6,345 nt of DNA, from the NCBI GenBank assembly GCA_903917305.1, contig CAIXAA010000384.1:1-6345 (forward strand). Reading direction: 5' to 3'. The notes below the pieces were generated by a model. That model was not told the DNA's origin. It was given only the letters and a program-made list of their open reading frames with translations, and ran no database searches. This DNA is from an uncultured Myxococcales bacterium. GTDB lineage: Bacteria; Myxococcota_A; UBA9042. Below, piece after piece: positions 1-6,281 of this stretch. A program made the translations under genes and the position numbers. Every line of letters begins with the position of its first letter. Position 1 is the stretch's first letter.

Positions 1-257
1 GCCGCATCCATTCCGAGCAGCGATTGAAGGCGGCGCCGGGGTCGGCAGGGCACGAACTCGTCCAGGCGCCGCCAGTCGTCTCCAAGGAACTCAGCCTCAT
101 CCTGGCCTGCGCGTCCATGGCGATGGTCAACAACATCTTTGCCTTCCGCATGCTGGTCTTGCTGCGTGCGCGGGACTGGCGCGGCCAGCGCGACCTTCAG
201 TTCTTTCAGGAACTGGCGGAGTTCGATCGGCGCGTGACGGGCGCTGGCGCGCCTTGA
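1..257 (+). CDS. 3' end of an unrecognised protein (partial)
   Basis: The frame is open from the left edge to the TGA at 255-257 with no in-frame stop, so this is most likely the C-terminal part (about 84 residues) of a gene that begins outside the window. A TTG at 24 is the first possible internal start, but nothing like a ribosome binding site supports it. Third codon positions are almost all G or C through the whole stretch, which supports real coding. The visible tail has a hydrophobic helical part (around SLILACASMAMVNNIF), then a charged helix with WRGQRDLQFFQELAEF and a short disordered end. No family was recognised. The stop codon lies inside the -35 box of the promoter at 254-281, so the gene abuts the next transcription unit and may or may not be functionally linked to it. 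Confidence 0.6.
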   Translation, partial: RIHSEQRLKAAPGSAGHELVQAPPVVSKELSLILACASMAMVNNIFAFRMLVLLRARDWRGQRDLQFFQELAEFDRRVTGAGAP

Positions 258-281
258 CCAGCAAAGAATGCCACCTATGAT
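254..281 (+). promoter_or_regulatory. Predicted sigma70 promoter for the four-gene operon
   Basis: A -35 box TTGACC (254-259; five of six match TTGACA) and a -10 box TATGAT (276-281; five of six match TATAAT) are separated by 16 nt. Transcription would begin near 287-289, leaving a leader of about 60 nt before the GTG at 350. The -35 box overlaps the upstream stop codon. In a GC-rich window a pair this close to consensus, at the right distance and orientation ahead of a good ribosome binding site, is unlikely by chance. Within the leader, TGCCC (281-285) can pair with GGGCA (312-316), with a GGCC/GGCC pair inside; this is too weak to call a regulatory RNA. Confidence 0.6.
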
Positions 282-337
282 GCCCTTGGCCGTGACGCTG
301 GCCGAGAGTCGGGGCAGCGGGCAGCAGGCGCAGAACC

Positions 338-343
338 AAGGAG
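338..343 (+). promoter_or_regulatory. Strong ribosome binding site for the small acidic gene
   Basis: AAGGAG at 338-343 lies 6 nt before the GTG at 350. It is the best Shine-Dalgarno match seen in the window and decides both the reality and the start of the short gene that follows. Confidence 0.7.
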
Positions 344-349
344 TCAATC

Positions 350-538
350 GTGGGAAACGCAAATCAGAATGACGACCTCAACGAGGCGCTGACGCGCTCG
401 AGCCGCGGCGCCCAAGAAGTGGCGGCGACGCTCGACCTGGCTCGCGTTGATCCCGCAGTGCTTGAAGATCTGCTCGACCAGAGTGCCGACGCAAGCGACC
501 TCGAAGTGGCCCTGGGCCTTGCCGCGCCGCAAAAGTAG
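350..538 (+). CDS. Small acidic protein, first gene of the operon
   Basis: A 62-residue hypothetical protein starting at GTG 350 and ending at TAG 536-538. The start is set by AAGGAG six bases upstream and the promoter about 70 bases upstream. The product is acidic (about 12 Asp/Glu against 4 Arg/Lys), has no signal peptide or membrane segment, and looks helical: a polar N-terminus (GNANQNDDLNEAL) followed by amphipathic stretches such as DPAVLEDLLDQ and ASDLEVALGLA. Codon third positions are mostly G or C, as in the neighbours. The family was not recognised. Its place as the promoter-proximal gene, with a better translation signal than the large genes behind it, suggests abundant expression and perhaps a regulatory or adaptor subunit. 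That role is inference; an antisense-frame artefact is unlikely given the start signals. Confidence 0.6.
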   Translation: MGNANQNDDLNEALTRSSRGAQEVAATLDLARVDPAVLEDLLDQSADASDLEVALGLAAPQK

Positions 539-633
539 ACGAAACGATGCTGAGTCTGCTGCCAGGCGACCACGTGCTCGATCCTTGACGGCGGACATCA
601 ACCGCCCTCCACCACGACGTAGGGGCTAGCCAA
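539..633 (+). other. Intergenic gap before the TPR gene, with its ribosome binding site
   Basis: This 95-nt gap holds no convincing gene. A 13-codon frame from ATG 547 to TGA 586-588 exists but has no ribosome binding site. GGCGG (590-594) and CCGCC (602-606) could form a 5-bp hairpin with a 7-nt loop, but no T run follows, so it is not a terminator. AGGGG at 621-625 lies 8 nt before the GTG at 634 and serves as the ribosome binding site of the TPR gene. No promoter was seen, so read-through from the promoter at 254-281 is expected. Confidence 0.45.
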
Positions 634-2283
634 GTGGAAGGGTCCGGACCACGCGACGCAGACTCCCTCTTCAACGCGTCCATCGCGTTATTCGACCAAG
701 GCCAGGATGCGGCAGCGGTCGCGGCCTTGAACAAGGCTATCCAGCTCGCCGGCATGACCGCTGCTTGTCTCTGCCGATTCGGCGCAGGATTGTTGATTTC
801 AAACTCCCGCGCGGCATACGCACTGTTCGACAAGGCCATCGGACTTGACGGTGGCGCGGATGCGGCATGGGCGTATTTTGGAAGAGCCGGCGCAAACATG
901 GAACTCGGCAATCGCGATGCCGCGATCGCCGACTACTCAGCATCAATCCGCATCACACCCAACTGGAATGCATACTCGAACCGTGGGGCGGCGCTTGCCG
1001 ACGCCGGTGACGTGGCCGGCGCCATCTCGGACTTTACGGCCGCCATGGCCCTCAGTCCGGATGACGCTTGGTCGTACATCAAGAGGGGCGCGCTGCGCCA
1101 CGAACTTGGCGATCACGCAGGCGCCATCCTCGATTTCTGTGAGGCCGTAAGACTTTGGCCGGATCATGCCGAGACCTACCGCAGTAGGGCCAAGGTGTTC
1201 GAAGCTATTGAAGATTGGGACGAGGCGATCGCGGACTACGGGGAAGTGCTCCGCATCAACCCTGGCGACACTGACGCGTACCGCTGCCGCGCGATTGCGA
1301 GGGCCGAGTCCGGCGACGATGAAGGAGTGATTGTCGATTGTTCCGCGGCGATCTCCTTGGACGCCACCTGGCCCAGCGACTACGCATTCCGCGGGGGCGC
1401 CAAGCGGCGGCAGGGGGACTACGGCGGCGCTGTGCTGGACTACGCCGAGATGCTGCGCTTGGTTGCGGAGCCGAAAGCTGCCGAGGCTGCCGAGGCCTTC
1501 GCGGCTGACCTTCGCGACTGTTTGGCTGGGGCGCTGAAGGCGCAAGGCACAACAGCAGTTGCCAGCGCCGCCGCCCCTTGTCTGTTCACGCAAGGCGACC
1601 TCGACGCCATCACCGCTGAACACACTCGCGAGTACGACCGCCTGGTGAAGCGCTTCGACGACGCTCAAGCTTCACTTCGGAGGCGGGCACGTGGCGCAGA
1701 AGCGGCGATCGTCGCTGCCCACGCCGAGCAGTATCGACTTCTTTCGTCGCAGCAGGGCGTGGTCCACATAGGGCCGGCCTTGGCCGCGGTAGTGGATCGG
1801 GGTGCCAACTTCCAGACCATGGTCGCGGTCGAAGCAGGCAATTCTGAAGGGCTGGCACGTGATCGCATCGAAGCTGTGGACGACGCCATGGCAGCCGTGG
1901 CCGAGTACCAGGCGGCAATTCAAGAACTCGACGAAGTGGCAGAGGAAATCGCAAGCGGAGCGAATCTCTTCACAAAGGACGATGTCGCCGCGATCGCCGC
2001 CGAGATCGATGGCGAGTACGATAGGACGGTGCGGACCTTTGAGCTGTCCCAATCCAAGTTGCGGATGCGGCTGGCGGGAATCCAGCGCGCCTACGTCGCA
2101 ATGACCAGGCAGAACAAGGCAATCCTCGCCATTCTGGAAGCGGCGAGCGACGCCCAGGACGCACAGGTCGAGATCGCTGCCAAGTTCGACGCCATCCAGC
2201 GGTCGTTGGAGCAAGCGCCCCAGGAGGTCTCCTTCTTCGACGAAGCCGAGGAATTCCTCCGCCCGAAGTTACCGCCCGGCTAA
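634..2283 (+). CDS. TPR protein with a duplicated C-terminal helical module
   Basis: A 549-residue, probably cytoplasmic protein. The start is GTG 634, with AGGGG at 621-625; the next in-frame ATG (codon 41) would cut the first TPR helix pair. Residues about 8-280 form roughly eight tetratricopeptide units of about 34 residues, with typical patterns such as GNRDAAIADYSASIRITP (92-109), GDVAGAISDFTAAMALSP (125-142) and EDWDEAIADYGEVLRINP (193-210); the unit at 45-75 is degenerate. TPR arrays bind protein partners. Residues about 317-370 and 445-498 are two gap-free copies of one helical segment (LFT..D...I.AE...EYDR.V..F...Q..LR.R), 128 residues apart, joined by Ala/Glu-rich predicted helix or coiled coil. 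No enzymatic motif was seen. The gene lies 79 nt before the BrxD-like gene with no terminator between, so a scaffold or sensor for the ATPase-helicase pair is plausible but inferred. Confidence 0.88.
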   Translation: MEGSGPRDADSLFNASIALFDQGQDAAAVAALNKAIQLAGMTAACLCRFGAGLLISNSRAAYALFDKAIGLDGGADAAWAYFGRAGANMELGNRDAAIADYSASIRITPNWNAYSNRGAALADAGDVAGAISDFTAAMALSPDDAWSYIKRGALRHELGDHAGAILDFCEAVRLWPDHAETYRSRAKVFEAIEDWDEAIADYGEVLRINPGDTDAYRCRAIARAESGDDEGVIVDCSAAISLDATWPSDYAFRGGAKRRQGDYGGAVLDYAEMLRLVAEPKAAEAAEAFAADLRDCLAGALKAQGTTAVASAAAPCLFTQGDLDAITAEHTREYDRLVKRFDDAQASLRRRARGAEAAIVAAHAEQYRLLSSQQGVVHIGPALAAVVDRGANFQTMVAVEAGNSEGLARDRIEAVDDAMAAVAEYQAAIQELDEVAEEIASGANLFTKDDVAAIAAEIDGEYDRTVRTFELSQSKLRMRLAGIQRAYVAMTRQNKAILAILEAASDAQDAQVEIAAKFDAIQRSLEQAPQEVSFFDEAEEFLRPKLPPG

Positions 2284-2362
2284 CACCCTGGCCCACAACC
2301 GCCAAGAAGCGTAGCATCCCCGCGGCCCGACGCCCCGTCCTGCCTCAAGCCCCAGGCCGCCG
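2284..2362 (+). other. Intergenic gap between the TPR and ATPase genes
   Basis: This is a 79-nt C-rich gap with no promoter-like hexamer pair, no hairpin followed by T residues and no small gene. Only a weak AGG (2354-2356) lies before the ATG at 2363. The genes are probably on one transcript, with modest independent translation initiation of the ATPase. Confidence 0.4.
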
Positions 2363-3685
2363 ATGACCCCGCCCAACCTCTCCGAAGACCACCGCCAGGA
2401 ACTCCTGCACGCCCTGCGCACTGGCATCCCGCCGACTCGCGCTCTACACCACATCCAGGTCGGCCGCGACCTCGAATGCCGGTCCCTGCTCGCCAGTCTC
2501 AAGGTCGCCATGGCCGGCGGCTACGTGTTTCGCGGCATCACTGGCCGGTACGGCTCGGGCAAGTCCTTCATCCTTGAACTCATGCGCGACATCGCACGGT
2601 CGGAGAAGGGGCACATGGTCAGCGTGCGCGCGGAGCTGACGCCGGATCGGCGCCTCGCGGGCAAGACTGGCCAGCCCATCGACCTGTGGCGCGATCTGGT
2701 CCGTAGCTTGACCACTGGCGACAACGCCGAGTCGGGGACTAGCCAACTGCGCGTCCTGCTTGAGGCAATCGTTGCGCGAGCGGCGGAACTCGCGTCGCTG
2801 CAGCGCAAGCCCCAGGCTGCAGTCCTCGACGGCCTGCTTTTCGAACTGCACGACCGGGGCGGCGACGCGTGGGCTGATGTCGTGCGTGCCTTCTGGCACG
2901 CCAGCGTGAGCGGCGATGACGCGAGAATGCGAGCCTGCGGGCGGTGGATTGCGGCGGGATTCAACAGCAAGACGGACGCAAGGCAGGCCACTGGTGTCGC
3001 CTACGCCGACATCGGCCTCGTAGACCGACTGCGCTTCCTGACCGCGCTCGCGCGGGCGGCGGGCTGGAAGGGGCTGTTCGTTTGCATCGACGAGATGGAC
3101 AAGCTGAACAGCATTGCCCACAAAGGCAGCCGGACGGCCAATCTGCAGGAAGTGCTGCGCCTCGCCAACCTTGGCCTCGAACCGGGCGGCGCGCCTGGGC
3201 TCGCCGTGTTCCTCAGCGGCGCTCATGCCTTCGTGGACGACCGCGACTTTGGCGCCGCGAGCCTGGAACCGCTGCACCGCCGCCTGAGCCGGAACATCTG
3301 GGCCGATGCCGACGCCGCCCAGCCGTTGCACGACCACTTCGGCACCGTGATCCGCCTCGGCAACCTCAGCGCTGCCGACACGCTGCGGCTGCTGCACAAG
3401 ATCCGCGACCTGCACTTCGCCGACGCGAAGGCGGCTCTGGTGCTGTCGGACGACGGCGTCGCCGCGTACATGGCGCACGTCACATCGTTTGTCGGCGCCG
3501 ACACGCACTTGAAGCCGAGCCAGACTGTCCGCGAATTCGTGGGCTTTCTCGATGTGCTCGACCAGAACCCGCACATCAGCTGGCAGGAGTTGCTCGCCAG
3601 GCGGAGCGCGCCGCGTGACCGCGGGCTGAAGGCACCGCTTTCGGGCGGCACGCGCGCCAATGGCCATGACGATGAGCGCATCTGA
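2363..3685 (+). CDS. brxD-like: BREX-type P-loop ATPase, BrxD-like (DUF2791)
   Basis: A 440-residue P-loop ATPase resembling BrxD (DUF2791), the ATP-binding protein encoded next to helicase BrxHI in type 2 (Pgl) and related BREX phage-defence loci. The N-terminus has the family-like layout: a short helical start, GIPPTRALHHIQVGRD (21-36), then Walker A GRYGSGKS (61-68). Walker B is LFVCIDEMD (238-246), with acidic Asp243 and Glu244. A strand ending in Ser-Gly (LAVFLSG, 280-286) fits a sensor position, and the Arg-rich HRRLSRN (305-311) could hold an arginine finger. The C-terminal VREFVGFLDVLDQNP (389-403) matches the usual end of the domain. All core ATPase residues are present, so it should be active. 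It overlaps the helicase gene by 26 nt, implying translational coupling and joint action. It is distinguished from BrxC/PglY by its much smaller size. Family assignment is from recognised motifs, not from a search. Confidence 0.85.
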   Translation: MTPPNLSEDHRQELLHALRTGIPPTRALHHIQVGRDLECRSLLASLKVAMAGGYVFRGITGRYGSGKSFILELMRDIARSEKGHMVSVRAELTPDRRLAGKTGQPIDLWRDLVRSLTTGDNAESGTSQLRVLLEAIVARAAELASLQRKPQAAVLDGLLFELHDRGGDAWADVVRAFWHASVSGDDARMRACGRWIAAGFNSKTDARQATGVAYADIGLVDRLRFLTALARAAGWKGLFVCIDEMDKLNSIAHKGSRTANLQEVLRLANLGLEPGGAPGLAVFLSGAHAFVDDRDFGAASLEPLHRRLSRNIWADADAAQPLHDHFGTVIRLGNLSAADTLRLLHKIRDLHFADAKAALVLSDDGVAAYMAHVTSFVGADTHLKPSQTVREFVGFLDVLDQNPHISWQELLARRSAPRDRGLKAPLSGGTRANGHDDERI

Positions 3686-5903
3686 CCCCGCGCCCTGGAC
3701 CTCCGCCGATTGCTTCCGCCGCCTTCGTCCCGGCGTGCAGGACTGGATCACCGCCCAAGGCTGGCGCGAGATCCGCCCGCTGCAAGTCGCCGCAAGCCAG
3801 CACATTCTGACGACCGACCAGCACCTCTTGCTTTCGGCCGGCGTCGCCAGCGGCAAGACCGAGGCCGCGTTCCTGCCGATCCTGAGCCAGCTTCCCAACT
3901 TGCCGGCCGACGGCTTTGAAGTCCTCTACATTGCGCCGCTTGTCGCCCTCATCAACGACCAGGCCGGGCGGCTGCAGCGGTTGGCGGCCAGCATCGGACG
4001 CGACGTGACGGCATGGCACGGCGATATCGCGCAGTCGGTCAAGGCCAACGCCCGCAAGCTGCCACGCGGCGTGCTGCTCATCACGCCCGAGTCGCTCGAC
4101 AGCTACCTGGCGGGACACCCGACCGCGGCAAGCGCAGCGTTCAGTGCACTGCGCTACATCGTCATCGACGAAGTGCACGCCTTCCTGAACGCCGAGCGCG
4201 GGATGCAGCTCCTGTCAGTGCTGGCAAGGCTGGAAGCCAACGCCGGTTGCACGCCAGTGCGCGTCGGTCTCAGTGCGACCCTGGCCGATGTCGGTGTCGC
4301 AAAGGCGTGGCTGCATCCCGGCGCGCCCGATCGCGTCGTACACGTGCTGGACCCGGCCCCGCGGCGACCGCCGCGCATCGAGTTGTTTGCTCAGCTGGAC
4401 GCGACCGAAGTGCCAGCCGAGCGCCGCAGTCGCAAGGGAGCCGCGAGCCGGCCGGGCAGCCAGGATCTTGTCGCGCAGGCACTGGCCAGAAGCGTGCTGC
4501 GCGGCAAGCACCTCGTCTTCGCCAACGGGCGAAAGCTGGTCGAGCAAGTGACCGACGCCCTGACCGTCGCGGTGCAAGCCCAGCGCTCGCGCACCGAAGT
4601 GTTCGCGCACCACAGCAGCATCGCCAGGTCCGGCAAGCAGGCTGCTGAAGCCGCGCTGCGCAGCGAGGATTCGCCAGACGTCTGCCTCGTGTGCACGTCC
4701 ACGCTCGAACTCGGCATCGACGTGCCGCAGGTGGCGTCGGTGGCACAGATCGGCCCGCCGCCTGCAGTGTCCAGCCTCAAGCAGCGCGCCGGGCGGTCTG
4801 GGCGTGGTGACGCTCAAGGCCGCTTGCACCTCTACTGCCCGGAACCCGCGCTCGACAGCCGTGCGTCTCTCGTCCAGCGGCTGCGGCCGCAACTCGTGCA
4901 AGCCATTGCGATGGTCGAACTGATGCAGGAAGGCTGGCTGGAGCCGCCGCAAACCGGTCTGCCGCACCTGTCCACGCTCGTGCACCAGGTCCTGTCGCTG
5001 CTGCTGCAGACTTCCGGCGCGGGGCCTCGCGAGATGTGGACGTTGCTCTGCGAGCGCGGGGCATTCCGCGCCGTCGATTGGCCGCTGTTCAAGCGATTGC
5101 TCTCGCAGCTGAAAGCGGTAGGTCTGGTTCGCCAGGAAGAGGATGCGCCAACCGTGCGCCTGGACGTCGCCGGGGCCAAGATCGCGACGCATTACAGCTT
5201 CCCCGTCATCTTCGAGACGCCGCGGGAGTGGCAACTCGTCGCCGATGGCAAGAAGCTCGGCACGCTGCCCCGCATCCTGCCGACCTTGCCGAAGGATCTG
5301 CTCCTCTTCGCCGGCCGCCGCTGGCAGGTGGTCGCGGTCGACACGGCGCGCCACGTGCTGGAGGTCAAGCCGTCCAAAGCCGGTGCTGCGCCGGACTTTG
5401 GCGGGTCGGTCGCGCCCGTGCACGACGCCGTGCGCCAGAAGATGCGCGCCCTCTACTTGGCCTCGCACATGCCCGACTTCTGCGATGAAGTGGCTGCCCG
5501 ACTGCTCGCCGATGCCCGCACTGCGTTCGCCAGCGTCCAACTCGGCGCCACGCCGTTGGTTCAGGACGGCGTCGACACGCTACTCTTCCACTGGATGGGC
5601 GATCGCACCGGCGCGACCTTGCGGCTGCAGCTTGCTGCGCATGATCTGCGCGCCATGGACGAGGGCGTGTGCCTGCGCGTGGCCGGCACCGACCGGACCT
5701 CGCTGGAAGGGACCCTTCGCGTCATCGCCCAAGCGCCGTGCCCCGACCCGGTGGCGCTTGCCCAAGCGGTGCCGAACAAGCGCGCCGAGAAGTACGACGA
5801 GTTTCTCGGGCAGGAACTGCTCTCGATCGAGTATGTCCATCGAATGCTGGATGTTGCGGGTGCACTGGCGGCTACGCTCGCGATCTGCGCGCCCGCCCAT
5901 TGA
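3660..5903 (+). CDS. brxHI-like: Lhr-like superfamily 2 DNA helicase, BrxHI-like
   Basis: A 747-residue ATP-dependent helicase with an intact superfamily 2 core: RPLQ (39-42), Walker A AGVASGKT (60-67), motif Ia YIAPLVALIND, motif Ib TPESLD, DEVH (170-173), SAT (205-207), motif IV LVFANGRK, motif V TSTLELGID (346-354) and motif VI QRAGRSGR (375-382). After the two RecA folds come a winged-helix-like region (about 441-500) and a segment with FAGRRWQVVAVD (550-561) followed by a PDFGG pattern, as in Lhr-type helicases; this matches BrxHI of BREX systems. Known relatives translocate on DNA in the 3' to 5' direction; polarity here is inferred. The start is ambiguous among ATG 3660, 3666 and 3672, none with a clear ribosome binding site, consistent with translation coupled to the overlapping ATPase gene. 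An ordinary chromosomal lhr is less likely because of the BrxD-like partner and the shorter length. Confidence 0.88.
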   Translation: MAMTMSASDPAPWTSADCFRRLRPGVQDWITAQGWREIRPLQVAASQHILTTDQHLLLSAGVASGKTEAAFLPILSQLPNLPADGFEVLYIAPLVALINDQAGRLQRLAASIGRDVTAWHGDIAQSVKANARKLPRGVLLITPESLDSYLAGHPTAASAAFSALRYIVIDEVHAFLNAERGMQLLSVLARLEANAGCTPVRVGLSATLADVGVAKAWLHPGAPDRVVHVLDPAPRRPPRIELFAQLDATEVPAERRSRKGAASRPGSQDLVAQALARSVLRGKHLVFANGRKLVEQVTDALTVAVQAQRSRTEVFAHHSSIARSGKQAAEAALRSEDSPDVCLVCTSTLELGIDVPQVASVAQIGPPPAVSSLKQRAGRSGRGDAQGRLHLYCPEPALDSRASLVQRLRPQLVQAIAMVELMQEGWLEPPQTGLPHLSTLVHQVLSLLLQTSGAGPREMWTLLCERGAFRAVDWPLFKRLLSQLKAVGLVRQEEDAPTVRLDVAGAKIATHYSFPVIFETPREWQLVADGKKLGTLPRILPTLPKDLLLFAGRRWQVVAVDTARHVLEVKPSKAGAAPDFGGSVAPVHDAVRQKMRALYLASHMPDFCDEVAARLLADARTAFASVQLGATPLVQDGVDTLLFHWMGDRTGATLRLQLAAHDLRAMDEGVCLRVAGTDRTSLEGTLRVIAQAPCPDPVALAQAVPNKRAEKYDEFLGQELLSIEYVHRMLDVAGALAATLAICAPAH

Positions 5904-6020
5904 CCACACTGTGGGTTCATGGGAGCGGCCTTTGCCGGTCGGACACCCGCTCCGACACCCGCCACCGGTCCATCCGGCAGCGCCAAGCAGCACCGAGCCC
6001 AAGGTCGTGCCGTTCGTCTC
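5904..6020. other. Operon tail with alternative hairpins, no gene
   Basis: No convincing gene is seen between the helicase stop and 6020. Repeats cluster here. GGAGCGG (5922-5928) pairs with CCGCTCC (5947-5953), a 7-bp stem; GTCGGA (5938-5943) pairs with TCCGAC (5951-5956), a 6-bp stem with a 7-nt loop. The two stems share bases and exclude each other. GACACCCGC is repeated directly at 5942-5950 and 5954-5962, and TGCCGG (5933-5938) and CCGGCA (5974-5979) bracket the block. No T run follows, so it is not a classical intrinsic terminator. It may act in transcript-end formation or be part of a mobile-element end. Confidence 0.35.
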
Positions 6021-6281
6021 TCACGCCGCCGCGAGCAACAGTGCCACGTCCACCGGCTCGCTCACCTGCATGGCGATCGGCACGTGCAGGCGCGCGATCG
6101 CCGCCGCCGGCACGCCGTTCGGCACTTCGCATCGCGGCGACCCGTTGACCACAATGGTGTGGTCGTCGACAACACCATTCCCATGCGAAGCAGCTGCTGT
6201 GGCGCGCAGTTCCCAGCAGATCGCCCGCTGGCGCCGACATTGCCGCGATCGAGCGATCACCCGGTGTGGACAGCGCCGCAC
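6021..6281 (-). pseudogene. Possible gene remnant on the minus strand
   Basis: An 86-codon frame runs leftward from GTG 6279-6281 to a TGA at 6021-6023. Its downstream part (about 47 codons, from DDHTIVVNG to LLLAAA) ends nearly every codon in G or C (about four exceptions) and reads as a plausible protein with alternating hydrophobic segments. The upstream part (MRRCPHRVIARSRQCRRQR) is Arg-rich and looks non-coding. No ribosome binding site was seen for any in-frame start. This pattern would fit the 3' end of a gene cut off by insertion of the neighbouring mobile element, or chance in GC-rich DNA. The family was not recognised; the call is weak. Confidence 0.25.
6153..6179. repeat. 27-bp imperfect palindrome upstream of the transposase
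   Basis: The arms at 6153-6165 and 6167-6179 are inverted copies around a central T at 6166. Outer arms AATGGTGT / ACACCATT pair over 8 of 8 bases, and inner arms GTCG / CGAC over 4 of 4; only the G6161/A6171 pair fails, so 12 of 13 positions match. The outer arms are AT-richer than their surroundings. The site lies about 86 nt before the predicted transposase start. The symmetry fits a dimeric repressor operator or a protein-binding element of a mobile-element end; which one cannot be told from the sequence. Confidence 0.55.

Noticed and set aside
547..588. Thirteen-codon frame after the small acidic gene, possibly its continuation by frameshift
   Set aside because: The small gene has its own stop and sensible end; the mini-frame lacks a ribosome binding site, and an AAAA run alone is not enough for programmed slippage.
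943..1668. Minus-strand open frame (241 codons) opposite the TPR gene
   Set aside because: It overlaps clear TPR units on the + strand, has no start signal and no recognisable domain.
905..2010. Repeated GCGATCG-type octamer-like sites, as in HIP1 elements
   Set aside because: They are scattered, mostly in coding sequence and at a density plausible for GC-rich DNA; HIP1 is a cyanobacterial feature and nothing else here suggests that group.
2284..2362. Intrinsic terminator or internal promoter before the ATPase gene
   Set aside because: Only distant, weak inverted repeats and no T run; no acceptable -35/-10 pair was seen.
2444..3898. Long minus-strand open frame (484 codons) opposite the ATPase gene
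   Set aside because: The + strand frame has intact Walker motifs and family features. The minus frame has no recognised motif, and long antisense frames are expected in GC-rich coding DNA.
4215..5540. Minus-strand open frame (441 codons) opposite the helicase gene
   Set aside because: It is the antisense shadow of a helicase with motifs throughout; its low-complexity composition (Arg, Ala, Gln, His) shows no domain.
350..5903. A complete BREX or DISARM system
   Set aside because: No methyltransferase, alkaline-phosphatase-like (PglZ), kinase-like (PglW), BrxC/PglY-sized ATPase or phospholipase D gene is present; only the BrxD-BrxHI pair is recognisable.
5900..5905. Second TTGACC hexamer at the helicase stop as a promoter -35 box (another occurs at 6145-6150)
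   Set aside because: No acceptable -10 box lies 16-18 nt downstream of either copy.
6065..6090. Inverted repeat CCTGCA / TGCAGG with a 14-nt spacer
   Set aside because: Six-bp arms with no extension are common by chance at this composition, and no function is suggested by position.
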